Source: Amycolatopsis taiwanensis DSM 45107 (GTDB lineage: Bacteria > Actinomycetota > Actinomycetes > Mycobacteriales > Pseudonocardiaceae). Taken from it: a stretch of DNA of 64,000 nucleotides. The notes under the pieces are model-generated. The model made no database searches. It saw only the letters and a list, made by a program, of their open reading frames with translations, and had not been told where the DNA came from. This document shows positions 17,069 through 25,869 of the stretch, piece by piece. The first letter of the stretch is position 1. Every line of letters starts with the position of its first letter. Location of the stretch: positions 191,963-255,962 of the forward strand of contig NZ_JAFB01000010.1 of the NCBI RefSeq assembly GCF_000519205.1, given 5' to 3'. A program made the position numbers and the translations under genes.

Positions 17069-18112
17069 GTGCGTGATCCCGATCGGACACTCATGGGCAT
17101 GATCAGGATGCCCGAGCCGTCGACCACCCCGCTGCGGTCGATCGTGCGACGGGTCATCGGCGCCCTGGTGGCGCTGGTGGCCACCGCGCTGATCGTCTAC
17201 GTCGATCGAGACGGCTACCTTGATGTCAACCGTGGTACTCCGCTTTCCCTGCTGGACAGCTTCTACTACGCGACGGTTTCGCTCACGACGACCGGCTACG
17301 GCGACATCGTGCCGGTCAGCGCCTCCGCCCGCCTGGTCAACGTCTCGGTGATCACCGTGTTGCGGGTGCTGTTTCTCATCGTCCTGGTCAGTACCACACT
17401 GGAGGTGCTGACCGAGCGTTCGCGGCAGGCTTTCCGGGCCCAGAAATGGAGGAGGCGAGTGCGAGAGCACGTGGTGGTGGTCGGGTTCGGCACGAAGGGC
17501 CGGTCCGCCGTCAATACTCTCCTCGGTGACGAGAGCGTCGAGCGGAACCGGGTTGTCGTGGTGGACACCGACCCGCAGGCGCTCGACTCGGCCGCCGCGC
17601 TCGGTCTGGTCACCGTGCACGGCTCGGCCACCCGGTCCGATGTGCTGCGGGTCGCCGGGGTGCAGCGGGCCCGGGCAGTGGTGGTCGCCACCAACCGGGA
17701 CGACTCCGCGGTGCTGGCCACCCTCACGGCCCGGGAACTCGCGCCCAAGGCGCACATCGTGGCCGCGGTGCGCGAGGCGGAGAACGTGCACCTGCTCAAG
17801 CAGTCCGGCGCGGACCAGGTCGTCGTGTCCAGCGAGACCGCCGGCCGCCTACTCGGCATGGCGACGGCTTCACCGACCGTGGTCGACGTGGTCGAGGACC
17901 TCTTGACTCCCGAGTCCGGGCTCGCCATCACCGAGCGGCCGGTGGAACGTGCCGAGGAGGGCGGCTCGCCGCGCCACCTGGCCGACATCGTGCTCGGGGT
18001 GGTTCGCGACGGCACCCTGCACCGGGTCGACTCGCCGCATGTCGACGCGCTCGAACCGGGAGACCGGCTGTTGTACGTGCGGAAGGTCACTCCGGTCGAC
18101 AGTGGGGACTGA
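17069..18112 (+). CDS. Potassium channel protein with RCK (TrkA-N) domain
   Basis: A 347-residue two-TM potassium channel. TM1 is about residues 27-47 and the pore helix/filter TTTGYGD is at about 73-79. TM2 is about 88-112, followed by an RCK Rossmann domain beginning VVVVGFGTKGRS (about 133) and extending through a TrkA-C-like tail. The domain order is that of MthK-type channels, in which cytosolic ligand binding gates K+ flux. GTG 17069 lies 6 nt after TACGAT (17057-17062), indicating a leaderless mRNA. A more internal ATG at 17093 or 17099 is possible. It is monocistronic. Confidence 0.92.
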   Translation: MRDPDRTLMGMIRMPEPSTTPLRSIVRRVIGALVALVATALIVYVDRDGYLDVNRGTPLSLLDSFYYATVSLTTTGYGDIVPVSASARLVNVSVITVLRVLFLIVLVSTTLEVLTERSRQAFRAQKWRRRVREHVVVVGFGTKGRSAVNTLLGDESVERNRVVVVDTDPQALDSAAALGLVTVHGSATRSDVLRVAGVQRARAVVVATNRDDSAVLATLTARELAPKAHIVAAVREAENVHLLKQSGADQVVVSSETAGRLLGMATASPTVVDVVEDLLTPESGLAITERPVERAEEGGSPRHLADIVLGVVRDGTLHRVDSPHVDALEPGDRLLYVRKVTPVDSGD

Positions 18113-18144
18113 CGCAGCCGGTCCGTGACGTCGGCGGGTGTGCA

Positions 18145-18630
18145 TTGCCGGACGCATCTGGAACCATTGCGAACGTGTTGCGCTGGAAGACCCTCGTGTC
18201 GCGCTGGAAGACCTTCGCTATCGCCGCGCTGGCCGGCGTCGCGATCGTGACCGGCGTGTGGTGGGCGGGGCCGGGCATCCTGGGGCTCACGGCCCCTGCG
18301 CCGGGCATCGTCGCCGACGCGACGGTGACCACCCCTGCGTCCTGCACCGGCACGAACGCGATGGAAACCGTGGAGTTCCAGCAGGGTGGCCAGAGCCGGA
18401 CCGGAAACCTCGACGCCTGCGGCCACGACAAGGGCGACCGGGTGCAGGTCACCGTCCCGGTGGACTTCGGCACCGGCTCCGGCAAGGTGCACCTCGCCGA
18501 CGTGATCCAGGGCCACACCGACCTCCGCCGCCCGGTCGGCCTTGCCCTGCTCGCGCTGTCCTGCCTTGGCGGCGGCACCTACGCCTTCCTGGTCCTTCGC
18601 GGCCCCCGGCGTGAGCCGGCCCTGGCTTGA
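18145..18630 (+). CDS. Hypothetical two-TM membrane protein
   Basis: A 161-residue protein of unknown function. There is one hydrophobic segment near residues 23-45 (TFAIAALAGVAIVTGVWWAG). An extracytoplasmic domain of about 90 residues with two Cys (SCTGTN, LDACGHD) follows, then a second TM (VGLALLALSCLGGGTYAFLVL) and a short basic tail. An RWKT repeat lies in the N-terminal cytoplasmic segment. Start is uncertain: TTG 18145 or GTG 18175. The two Cys could form a disulfide outside the cell. It follows the K+ channel by 32 bp but need not be co-transcribed. Confidence 0.6.
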   Translation: MPDASGTIANVLRWKTLVSRWKTFAIAALAGVAIVTGVWWAGPGILGLTAPAPGIVADATVTTPASCTGTNAMETVEFQQGGQSRTGNLDACGHDKGDRVQVTVPVDFGTGSGKVHLADVIQGHTDLRRPVGLALLALSCLGGGTYAFLVLRGPRREPALA

Positions 18631-18733
18631 GCAGCGCTGTCCCGAACTCGTCAGCCGACCGGCCCATGGTGAAGTAGCCGGCGGGGAGCAGCGTCCGCTT
18701 CCTTCAGCGGGTTGTGGCTCGGTGGCGGGAAAA

Positions 18734-18757
18734 GAAGCAAGGCGTATTTGCTTCGAA
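18734..18757 (+). repeat. Family A repeat, degenerate arm
   Basis: GAAGCAAGGCGTATTTGCTT followed by CGAAA. It matches the family A arm with substitutions (GGTGGATTTGCTAC becomes GGCGTATTTGCTTC). It lies between convergent genes ending at 18630 and 18793. The rest of this 162-bp gap shows nothing recognisable. Confidence 0.55.
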
Positions 18758-18792
18758 ACGTCGTGCGCGCCGGACCAGCAGGACCGGGCAGG

Positions 18793-19776
18793 TCAGGAGA
18801 CGTCCGAGGTGGCCGCGGCGAAGGTGTTGCACCGGGCGATCCGGTTGTACTGTGCGCCCACTCGCCACCACGACGCGTAGTGCGCGTTGGTGCCGTGGTC
18901 GTGGCTGCCGGAGGTGTTGTCGCCGCGCGTGTCCTGATCGCGCCACGCCTTCGCGTACATGTCACGGCTGATCGAACCGCCGCGATCGACCACCGCGCCC
19001 AGGAACATCCCGGAAAAGCACTGGGCCTGCAGCTCCTTGCGCCGCGACAGGTCGAGGCCGGTCGGGCTGACCTGACCGTAGGTGTAGATCTGCTGCCATA
19101 CCGCGTCCATGATCCCGGCGACCTCCTGCACGTGATGGCCGTACTCGTGCGCGATCAACGCGAGGTACACGCCGGGATTGTTGCCGTACTGCTCGACCTG
19201 CAAGCCGCGATAGGGCACGTAGAGGTTGTTGTCGCAGTAATAGGCGGCCGTGGCCACGCCCACCGCGATGTTCCCGCACGCGGTCTGGAAGCTGCTCCCG
19301 GTCGGGAAATGCAGCGACGGCGGCACGAATGGCAGGTGGTAGTAGGTCAGGAACGGTCCCCACGCCTCGTTGAGGCAACGGGTGGCGGCGGTGAAGAACG
19401 CCTCGGCTCCGGCTTCCGAGCTTTCCCAGGACGGCAACACGCAGATGAAGTTCTGTAACCCGGCGTCTGGGTCCTGCAGGATGGGATGGTCGGCGAGCTT
19501 GAGGGTCTTCTGCCCGGACGACCCGCCGCTACCGGAACCCGGTGCCGCCTCGCTGGTGCCGGGCGCGGCCGTCGCCGATCCGACGGGCCCGCTCGCCGTG
19601 GCCTGCCCGGACGAGTCGTCCCCCGGCAACTTGCTCACCAGGATCGCCACCACCAGCCCCAGCAGCAGCACCGCCACCGCGCCCTGCACGAACAATGCCA
19701 CCGGCAATGACGACTTGCCTTGCCGTCGGCGCGGGTGTCTTTGGCCGGGGCGCTGGGTACTCGGCGGGTACGTCAT
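18793..19776 (-). CDS. Neutral zinc metallopeptidase, membrane-anchored (YpfJ-like)
   Basis: A 327-residue protein of the putative neutral zinc metallopeptidase family (PF04228). A basic cytoplasmic N-terminus is followed by one TM at about 24-47 and a Ser/Gly-rich linker to residue 90. The extracellular peptidase domain has the gluzincin-like motif HEYGHHVQ (about residue 209), two downstream conserved segments (SRRKELQAQCFSG, HGTNAHYASWW) and paired Cys. The zinc ligands would be the two His of HEYGH plus a downstream acidic residue. The substrate is unknown. ATG 19776 is divergent from the gene at 20033 across 256 bp, in which I see no other gene. Confidence 0.88.
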   Translation of the reverse strand: MTYPPSTQRPGQRHPRRRQGKSSLPVALFVQGAVAVLLLGLVVAILVSKLPGDDSSGQATASGPVGSATAAPGTSEAAPGSGSGGSSGQKTLKLADHPILQDPDAGLQNFICVLPSWESSEAGAEAFFTAATRCLNEAWGPFLTYYHLPFVPPSLHFPTGSSFQTACGNIAVGVATAAYYCDNNLYVPYRGLQVEQYGNNPGVYLALIAHEYGHHVQEVAGIMDAVWQQIYTYGQVSPTGLDLSRRKELQAQCFSGMFLGAVVDRGGSISRDMYAKAWRDQDTRGDNTSGSHDHGTNAHYASWWRVGAQYNRIARCNTFAAATSDVS

Positions 19777-20032
19777 CGGCAGCCAGCATAGCCACGGAGA
19801 TCACGACTTGGCTGCCGACCGGCGTGCCCGGGCTGGCCGGGCACAGGGGGTCTGCGAGAGTGGGCGGCAAGAGCGAGACCGGGAAGGCAGTGTCAGGCCC
19901 GAGAATCAAGGTGGTCGGCATGCGCGCCCCGAAGGTCCGTTATCGGGCGCCATGGTCGAGGATGGAACCTGGTCTTGGACTCCAGCGCCGCGTCGACACG
20001 ATCGCGGTCGCGCGCAAACACGCGGAGGAACA

Positions 20033-21022
20033 GTGAGCGACAACGGCGGTTGGTCGGATCCGAGCCGTCAAGGAGACCAGCAGAAGCCTTCGCCGGGCTG
20101 GCAGGCACCGCCGCCTTCGTTTCCGCAGGCACCCGGGTACGGCTCTCCCCGCGGTTACGGAAAACCCGGCGTGATCCCGTTACGGCCATTGAGCGTGGGC
20201 GAGATCCTCGATGGCGCGATCAACACGATGCGCCGCCATCCCGGGCTGACCTTCGGCGTCTCCGCGATCGTCGCCGTCATCGAGGCCGCGCTGAGTCTCG
20301 GCGCCTCGATCTGGCTACTCAGCGAGATGGGACCGATCCCGCCGCAGCCCGGTCCGGCGGCGACGCCACAGGAGGCGTTGGACTACGCGTCCGCGGTCCT
20401 CGGCCAGACCGCGGCAACGCTGGGCGTGACCCTCGTGATCACCGTGCTGATCCGGACCTTCCTGACCGGGTTCATGACCGTCGTGGTGGGCAAGGCGGTG
20501 CTCGGAAAGCCGATCACGTTCGGCGAGGCGCTGGGCGAACTGGCGCCGCGGCTGCCGGCACTGCTCGGCGTGACCGTGCTCTACACGCTGATGGTCGCGG
20601 TCGGCTCCGTGTTCTTCCTGGTTCCCGGTATCTGGCTGTACGCGTTGTTCAGCCTCGCCAGCCCGGCACTGGTGCTGGAGCACGGCCGCGTGGGGCAGGC
20701 GCTGAACCGGTCCCGGTTGCTCGTCCAGGGCTCGTGGTGGCGCGTGTTCGGCGTCCTTCTGCTCACCGGTGTGTGCGCCACGGTCATCGCCTTCGTCATC
20801 CAGATTCCGTTCAACCTGTCGGCGGGTGTCGGGGGCGCGGACATGGCCGAACTGGGCAGCGCCTCCATCGGCGTGCAGCTGCTTTCCAGTGCGGGACAGG
20901 TGGTCGCGCAGACACTGGTCGCGCCGTTCGTCGCGGGTGCCACCGCGCTGCTCTACATCGACCAGCGGATGCGCAAGGAGGGCATGGACATTCAGCTGGC
21001 CCGCGCGGCGGGCGCGGTGTGA
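20033..21022 (+). CDS. Polytopic membrane protein, first gene of the MoxR operon
   Basis: A 329-residue protein with a Pro/Gln-rich cytoplasmic N-terminus (about 1-45), LRPLSVGEILDGAINTMRRH, and about six membrane spans. The sequence resembles the glycerophosphoryl diester phosphodiesterase membrane-domain family (membrane part only). No catalytic domain is present. GTG 20033 has a good GGAGG 6 nt upstream; the frame upstream of this is unsupported. It overlaps the following DUF4129 gene at 21019-21022. The context implies a role with the MoxR/DUF58 module in envelope-protein assembly; this is inference. Confidence 0.82.
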   Translation: MSDNGGWSDPSRQGDQQKPSPGWQAPPPSFPQAPGYGSPRGYGKPGVIPLRPLSVGEILDGAINTMRRHPGLTFGVSAIVAVIEAALSLGASIWLLSEMGPIPPQPGPAATPQEALDYASAVLGQTAATLGVTLVITVLIRTFLTGFMTVVVGKAVLGKPITFGEALGELAPRLPALLGVTVLYTLMVAVGSVFFLVPGIWLYALFSLASPALVLEHGRVGQALNRSRLLVQGSWWRVFGVLLLTGVCATVIAFVIQIPFNLSAGVGGADMAELGSASIGVQLLSSAGQVVAQTLVAPFVAGATALLYIDQRMRKEGMDIQLARAAGAV

Positions 21023-21684
21023 TTCCCGGCTGGCTGGCGGATGTCCCGGTGGTCATCGACCGGGACGACGCGCGGCGTGCTGCCGAAACGGAGTTGTCCG
21101 GCTACGACTACCAGACGGCGCAGCCGAACGTGGTCGTGCGGGCGTTGACCTGGCTTGGCCGGCAACTGGACAGGTTGTTCACCGCGGCGTCGAGCGTCAC
21201 CCCGGGCGGGGCGCTGGGACTGCTCGTGTTGCTGGCCGTCGTGGTGCTGGTCGTGGTGGTGATCCGGCTTCGCGTCGGCAAGTTCGCGCGGGCGGGCCGG
21301 GTTCCGCGTGCGGTGTTCGAGGGCCACGTCCGCCTGGCAGACGACTACCGGCGTGCCGCCGAGGAGGCCGCCGCGGCCGGCGACTTCGCCGGTGCGGTGC
21401 GGGAACGGTTCCGCGCGATCGTGCGCGAGCTCGAGGAAACCGGCGTGCTCGAGGAGATGTCGGGTCGCACCGCCGACGAGGCCGCCCGGGAGGCGGGGCG
21501 GCACCTGCCGCATTTCCGGGACGAGCTGCTCGGCGCCGCGCGGCTGTTCGACGCGGTGCACTACGGCGGGCAGCAGGCATCCATTGTGGACTATGAGCGG
21601 CTGGCGGCGCTGGATCGCGGAGTCCACGCACTCGGGTCAGGTCGCGGAAACCGCGGTGCCTCCCTTGCGGAGGAAACAACATGA
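21019..21684 (+). CDS. DUF4129 domain membrane protein
   Basis: A 221-residue protein with one strong TM (about 55-78, GLLVLLAVVVLVVVVIRL) followed by the DUF4129 helical region: LADDYRRAAEEAAAAGDFAG, then AVRERFRAIVRELEETG and a TADEAAREAG segment. GTG 21019 overlaps the upstream stop, and the stop overlaps the ATG of DUF4350 (21681). DUF4129 proteins commonly accompany DUF4350, MoxR and DUF58. The long upstream frame extension is out-of-frame coding of the preceding gene and is rejected. Confidence 0.87.
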   Translation: MIPGWLADVPVVIDRDDARRAAETELSGYDYQTAQPNVVVRALTWLGRQLDRLFTAASSVTPGGALGLLVLLAVVVLVVVVIRLRVGKFARAGRVPRAVFEGHVRLADDYRRAAEEAAAAGDFAGAVRERFRAIVRELEETGVLEEMSGRTADEAAREAGRHLPHFRDELLGAARLFDAVHYGGQQASIVDYERLAALDRGVHALGSGRGNRGASLAEETT

Positions 21685-22829
21685 GCGCTCCGCACACCAG
21701 CGAGGCCGGCGCAGGCCCGCTGTCCACCCCGACCTCGCCGGATGCCAAACGGGTCTGGCGGGCCGCGCGGGCGCCGATCTTCATCGCGGTCGTGATCCTG
21801 CTCGGCGCGAGCCTGGTGTTGCTCATCCGGGGCGACACGAGTCACGGCGACCTCGATCCCGGCTCGGCGGAGCCCGGCGGCTCGCGGGCGCTGGCGAACT
21901 TGCTTACCCAGCAAGGCGTGCGCGTCGTCGGAGTGCGGACGTTCGCCGACGCCGAGGCGGAGCTCTCCCCGGACGCCACCTTGCTGGTCACCGGGCCGGG
22001 CCTGGTCGAACCCGGGCGCCTTGCCGAACTGCGCAGCCACGCCGGCGAGGCGGTACTGGTCGGCGCGCGGCAGCAAACCCTCGACGCGGTGCTGCCCGGC
22101 GTCTCCACGATGCCGGAGTCGGACGTGGGCGTGCGCTCGCCGGACTGCACGGTGGCCGCCGCGGTCGCGGCCGGTGACGTGCTGCTCGGTGGCGTCGGCT
22201 ACCAGGCCCATCAGTCGGCCCGGGGCTGTTACGCCGGCTCGCTGCTCCAGGTCGGCCGGACGACCCTGCTGGGCAGCGGAGCCCCGTTGACCAACGAAAA
22301 CCTCGCCACGGAGGGCAATGCGGCGCTGACCATGCGCTTGCTCGGCAGGAGCGCCAAGCTCGTTTGGTACCAGCCGGCATCCGGTGATCAGAGTGCGGGG
22401 TTGGCGCAGCGATCCTTCCTCGACCTGGTGCCGCGCGGCTGGCTGTACGGCGCGGTCGAAGTCGGCGTAGCGGCCGTGTTGTTCGCACTGTGGCGGGGCC
22501 GGCGGCTCGGGCCGGTGGTCGCCGAGCCGTTGCCGGTGGTGGTGCGTGCCGCCGAAACCGTCGAGGGGCGGGCACGGTTGTACCGGCGGTCGCGATCTTC
22601 CGCGCACGCCGCGCACATCCTGCGGCAAGCCGTGGTCGACCGGTTGCGCCCGACGCTCGGGCTGGGCGCGGCAGCCGAACCCGCCGCGGTGGTGTCCTCG
22701 ATCGCCGCCCGGTCAGGCAGGTCGCCCGCCGAGGTCGGGGCGCTGCTGTACGGTCCCGCACCGGGGGATGACGCTTCACTGGTCAGGCTTGCCGACGAGC
22801 TCGACCGGCTAACGAGGGAGGTACGTTGA
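21681..22829 (+). CDS. DUF4350 domain membrane protein
   Basis: A 382-residue protein with a TM at about 30-50 (APIFIAVVILLGASLVLLI) and a DUF4350 periplasmic-type domain. That domain starts GDTSHGDLDPGSAEPGGSRAL and includes LLTQQGVRVV, a GATase-like fold segment. A second TM lies near 255-272 (LYGAVEVGVAAVLFALWRG), followed by a cytoplasmic tail. Comparable to the mycobacterial gene just upstream of moxR2. The ATG overlaps the DUF4129 stop, and its stop overlaps the TTG of moxR. Confidence 0.88.
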   Translation: MSAPHTSEAGAGPLSTPTSPDAKRVWRAARAPIFIAVVILLGASLVLLIRGDTSHGDLDPGSAEPGGSRALANLLTQQGVRVVGVRTFADAEAELSPDATLLVTGPGLVEPGRLAELRSHAGEAVLVGARQQTLDAVLPGVSTMPESDVGVRSPDCTVAAAVAAGDVLLGGVGYQAHQSARGCYAGSLLQVGRTTLLGSGAPLTNENLATEGNAALTMRLLGRSAKLVWYQPASGDQSAGLAQRSFLDLVPRGWLYGAVEVGVAAVLFALWRGRRLGPVVAEPLPVVVRAAETVEGRARLYRRSRSSAHAAHILRQAVVDRLRPTLGLGAAAEPAAVVSSIAARSGRSPAEVGALLYGPAPGDDASLVRLADELDRLTREVR

Positions 22830-23779
22830 CAGACGACGCGCGGAACGCGTTGATCGCGTTGCGGGGCGAGGTCGGCAAGGCGGTGGTGGGCAACGACGCC
22901 GCGGTCACCGGGCTGATCATCGCGCTGCTGTGCCGCGGGCACGTGCTCGTCGAGGGCGTGCCGGGGGTCGCCAAGACCCTCCTGGTGCGCACGCTGGCCA
23001 CGGCGCTGGCGCTGGAGACCACCCGCGTCCAGTTCACTCCCGACCTGATGCCGGGAGACGTCACCGGCTCGATCGTCTACGACGCGCATTCCGGGGAATT
23101 CTCCTTCCGGGAGGGCCCGGTGTTCACCAACCTGCTGCTCGCGGACGAAATCAACCGCACTCCACCGAAGACGCAGGCGGCGTTGCTGGAGGCGATGGAG
23201 GAGCGGCAGGTGTCGGTGGACGGCAAGCCCCGGCCGCTGCCCGACCCGTTCATCGTGATCGCCACCCAGAACCCGGTGGAGTACGAGGGCACCTATCCGC
23301 TGCCCGAGGCGCAGCTGGACCGGTTCCTGTTCAAACTCACCGTGTCGCCGCCCGAGCGCGAGGAAGAGATCGGGATCCTCGCGCGGCACGCGCAGGGCTT
23401 CGATCCGCGGGACCTCCAGGCCGCCGGGATCCAGCCGGTGGCCGGACCGGCGGAGCTGGCCGCGGCGCGGTCGGCGGTCGCCGGGGTCACGGTCGGCCCG
23501 GAGGTACTCGGCTACATCGTCGACCTGTGCCGGTCCACCCGTTCCCTGCCGTCGGTGCGGCTTGGGGTCTCCCCGCGGGGCGCGACGGCGTTGCTCGCGG
23601 CGAGCCGGGCGTGGGCGTGGCTCACCGGGCGCGAGTACGCGACCCCGGACGACGTGAAGACACTGGCCCGCCCCACCCTGCGGCATCGGTTGGACCTGCG
23701 ACCGGAGGCCGAACTCGAAGGCGTCACGGCGGACGGCGTCCTCGACCGTTTGCTGGCCACCGTCCCCGTGCCGCGATGA
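22826..23779 (+). CDS. MoxR-family AAA+ ATPase
   Basis: A 317-residue AAA_3 ATPase. Walker A is EGVPGVAKTLLVR (about 38-50). Walker B is LLLADEINRTPPKTQAALLEAMEE split at about 103-126. Sensor 1 is VIATQNPVEYEGTYPLPEAQ (about 142), followed by the DRFLFK arginine-finger region. MoxR proteins act as chaperone-like ATPases with VWA/DUF58 partners. The TTG at 22826 overlaps the DUF4350 stop. The next gene, DUF58, follows after 40 bp that include a TCCACAGTGGA palindrome and GGAG. Confidence 0.95.
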   Translation: MTDDARNALIALRGEVGKAVVGNDAAVTGLIIALLCRGHVLVEGVPGVAKTLLVRTLATALALETTRVQFTPDLMPGDVTGSIVYDAHSGEFSFREGPVFTNLLLADEINRTPPKTQAALLEAMEERQVSVDGKPRPLPDPFIVIATQNPVEYEGTYPLPEAQLDRFLFKLTVSPPEREEEIGILARHAQGFDPRDLQAAGIQPVAGPAELAAARSAVAGVTVGPEVLGYIVDLCRSTRSLPSVRLGVSPRGATALLAASRAWAWLTGREYATPDDVKTLARPTLRHRLDLRPEAELEGVTADGVLDRLLATVPVPR

Positions 23780-23819
23780 TTCTCCGGTCGGTGTCCACAG
23801 TGGACATGTTGGAGTAGCG

Positions 23820-25115
23820 ATGGCGATCACCGGACGGGTCGCGGCGCTCGCGCTCGTCGGCATCATCGTGGTGGCGCTCGGCCTGCCATCGTGGACGGGC
23901 GTGCTGTCGGTGCTCGCCGTGCTGGCCCTGGGCGTGGTCGTCGATCTCTTGCTGGCGGGCAGCGTGCGGGCGCTGGTTTTCACGCGCCGGGGCGCCACCT
24001 CGGTGCGGCTCGGAGAAGCGGTCGAGGTCACCTTGTCGGTGGCCAATCCCGGCTCGCGGCGGGTCCGCGGCGTGCTGCGGGACGCCTGGCCACCGAGTGC
24101 CGGGGTGGCACAGGAGCGGCAGCGGGTCTCGGTGCCGGCGGGCGGGCGTCAGAACTTCACCGTGCGGCTGCGGCCGACGCGGCGCGGCGACCGGCAGGCC
24201 TACCGGGTCACGGTCCGCGCGGTCGGTCCGCTCGGTCTGGCGGCTCGGCAGGGATCGCATCAGGTGCCGTGGACGGTGCGGGCGTTGCCGCCGTTCCACA
24301 GCCGCAAGCACCTTCCGTCGCGGCTGGCCCGGCTGCAGCAACTCGACGGGCGCCAGGCCGCGCTCGTGCGGGGCGAGGGAACCGAGTTCGACTCGCTACG
24401 GGAATACGTGATCGGCGACGACGTCCGGTCCATCGACTGGCGGGCCACGGCCCGCTCGACCGACGTCATGGTGCGCACCTGGCGGCCCGAGCGAGACCGG
24501 CACCTGCTGCTCGTGCTGGACACCGGGCGGACCTCGGCGGGACGCGTCGGGGACTCGCCCCGCCTGGACGCGGCGATGGACGCCGCACTTCTGCTGGCCA
24601 CGCTCGCGTCGCGTGCCGGCGACCGGGTCGACTTCCTCGCCTACGACCGGAGGTTGCGGGCCAAGGTCACCGGAGTCTCCGGGGCAGACCTGCTGCCTTC
24701 TCTGGTGGACGCGATGGCGCCGCTGGAGCCGAGCCTGGTGGAGACCGACGCCCGCGGCATGGTCGCCGAGGTGCTCCGCCGCGCGCGCCGCCGCTCGCTG
24801 GTCGTGCTGTTCACCGGCCTGGACGCAGCGCCGCTGGAGGAAGGTTTGCTGCCGGTCCTGTCGTCGCTGACCGCTCGCCACCGCCTGCTGCTGGCCTCCG
24901 TCGGTGACTCCCGCGTCGCCGAGATGGCACTTGGGCGCGGGGACGCGGAGGCGGTCTACGACGCGGCCGCGGCGGAGCGCGTCCTCGCCGAGCGGCGCCA
25001 CGTGACCGGGTTGCTGGCGGGCCGCGGTGTCGAGGTCGTCGACGCCGTTCCCGGGGAACTGCCCCCGGCCCTCGCCGACCGCTACCTCGCCCTCAAGGCC
25101 GCCGGCCGCCTCTGA
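23820..25115 (+). CDS. DUF58 domain protein (MoxR partner)
   Basis: A 431-residue protein with two N-terminal TM spans (about 5-45) and a beta-rich domain. The DUF58 signature GTEFDSLREYVIGDDVRSID, then WRATARS, is near residues 188-220. A VWA-like C-terminal region (LLLVLDTGRTSAGR) has a partial MIDAS motif. The ATG at 23820 follows GGAG. It is last in the membrane protein-DUF4129-DUF4350-MoxR-DUF58 operon and is followed by a family A palindrome that may terminate transcription from both sides. Confidence 0.93.
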   Translation: MAITGRVAALALVGIIVVALGLPSWTGVLSVLAVLALGVVVDLLLAGSVRALVFTRRGATSVRLGEAVEVTLSVANPGSRRVRGVLRDAWPPSAGVAQERQRVSVPAGGRQNFTVRLRPTRRGDRQAYRVTVRAVGPLGLAARQGSHQVPWTVRALPPFHSRKHLPSRLARLQQLDGRQAALVRGEGTEFDSLREYVIGDDVRSIDWRATARSTDVMVRTWRPERDRHLLLVLDTGRTSAGRVGDSPRLDAAMDAALLLATLASRAGDRVDFLAYDRRLRAKVTGVSGADLLPSLVDAMAPLEPSLVETDARGMVAEVLRRARRRSLVVLFTGLDAAPLEEGLLPVLSSLTARHRLLLASVGDSRVAEMALGRGDAEAVYDAAAAERVLAERRHVTGLLAGRGVEVVDAVPGELPPALADRYLALKAAGRL

Positions 25116-25150
25116 CCCAACTGCCCCAGGTGCCTCAGTGGTCACCTTGG

Positions 25151-25209
25151 TTTTGGAGCAATGAGTGTTTGCTACGGATGATCCGTAGCAAATCCACCTT
25201 CCTCCAAAA
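25151..25209. repeat. Family A repeat, two-arm palindrome (possible bidirectional terminator)
   Basis: Arms TTTTGGAGCAATGAGTGTTT and onward versus the complement of TCCACCTTCCTCCAAAA meet at GCTACGGATGATCCGTAGC. The central stem pairs perfectly for at least 12 bp, there is a mismatched interior segment, and the outer TTTTGGAG/CTCCAAAA pairs again. It lies between convergent stops at 25115 and 25227. Terminator function is inferred from position. Confidence 0.8.
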
Positions 25210-25226
25210 CCACCGTGGCGCCAGGA

Positions 25227-25526
25227 TCAGTTCGTGGTGATGACCAGGAACAGGCGTCGGTTGATGGTTTCCATCACCGACGCCGAGACCTCGCCGAGCT
25301 GTTCCGCCAGGCACCCCTTGGGCACGTGGTCGAGCCGCGTGTAGGCGATCCGCATGCCATCGGTCGCGACCACCTCCAGCGGGTTGGCCCGGTCGACGAC
25401 CTCCATGGTGATGACATACGGCACGTCGGCCAGATCGTTGAACATGTCGCCGCTGTAGACCAGCACCCGCCGTGGCTTCGGGCCCGCCACGGTCCAGATC
25501 TGGCCTCTACGCGGCCGAGTGGTCAC
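25227..25526 (-). CDS. MazF/PemK-like toxin
   Basis: A 99-residue protein starting VTTRPRRGQIWTV, matching the PemK/MazF opening RGxIWxV, followed by RRVLVYSGDMFND and an RLDHVPKGCL segment near residue 70. MazF toxins are sequence-specific endoribonucleases. The GTG start at 25526 overlaps the antitoxin gene by 20 bp, the usual antitoxin-first arrangement on this strand. The Arg after the IW strand and the central Ser/Thr used in catalysis cannot be confirmed by eye. The longer frame extension upstream is antitoxin coding in another frame. Confidence 0.65.
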   Translation of the reverse strand: MTTRPRRGQIWTVAGPKPRRVLVYSGDMFNDLADVPYVITMEVVDRANPLEVVATDGMRIAYTRLDHVPKGCLAEQLGEVSASVMETINRRLFLVITTN

Positions 25527-25758
25527 GGTCGAGTTCGGTGCGCCACTCCTGGCGGTGGCGGAAGTCCTCGGTCGTGCGGGCGACCTCTTCCGGGTGCTCC
25601 TTCCACCACTGGTTCGTCTTCTCGCACAGCTGGCGGAAGGCCTCGCGCTCCACCGCCGCAACGAGCCAGGCGTGCACGGGCATGCCCGCTTCCCCGGCGA
25701 GCTTCCTGATCTGAGCGTGCGTGTCCTCGGAGAGAGTCAACGCCTCGCGCTTCACCAT
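25507..25758 (-). CDS. Antitoxin of the MazF-like pair
   Basis: An 83-residue protein (MVKREALTLSEDTHAQIRKL then AGEAGMPVHAWLVAAVEREA). The N-terminal strand-helix-helix pattern suggests a ribbon-helix-helix DNA-binding domain. The charged C-terminal tail (EKTNQWWKEHPEEVARTT) is the likely toxin-neutralising segment. ATG 25758 is preferred to the upstream ATG at 25803. It overlaps the toxin gene by 20 bp, consistent with coupled translation. It probably represses its own promoter, as is usual for such modules. Confidence 0.65.
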   Translation of the reverse strand: MVKREALTLSEDTHAQIRKLAGEAGMPVHAWLVAAVEREAFRQLCEKTNQWWKEHPEEVARTTEDFRHRQEWRTELDRDHSAA

Positions 25759-25869
25759 CGCGCCACTATAGGACGGGTCCCGGCGCCGTACCGGGAAGAT
25801 CAACGGCGTGTCGGACCGGCGCGAGTACCGTCATTTCTCCGCACCACGGCGCCGTCTGGGGCAAGCAGT

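Noticed and set aside
16793..17791. Minus-strand frames opposite the SDR-K+ channel region, one containing DPAEWEAFRRGANDRR
   Set aside because: The fragment looks protein-like but lies mostly antisense to the K+ channel and has no supporting start or family.
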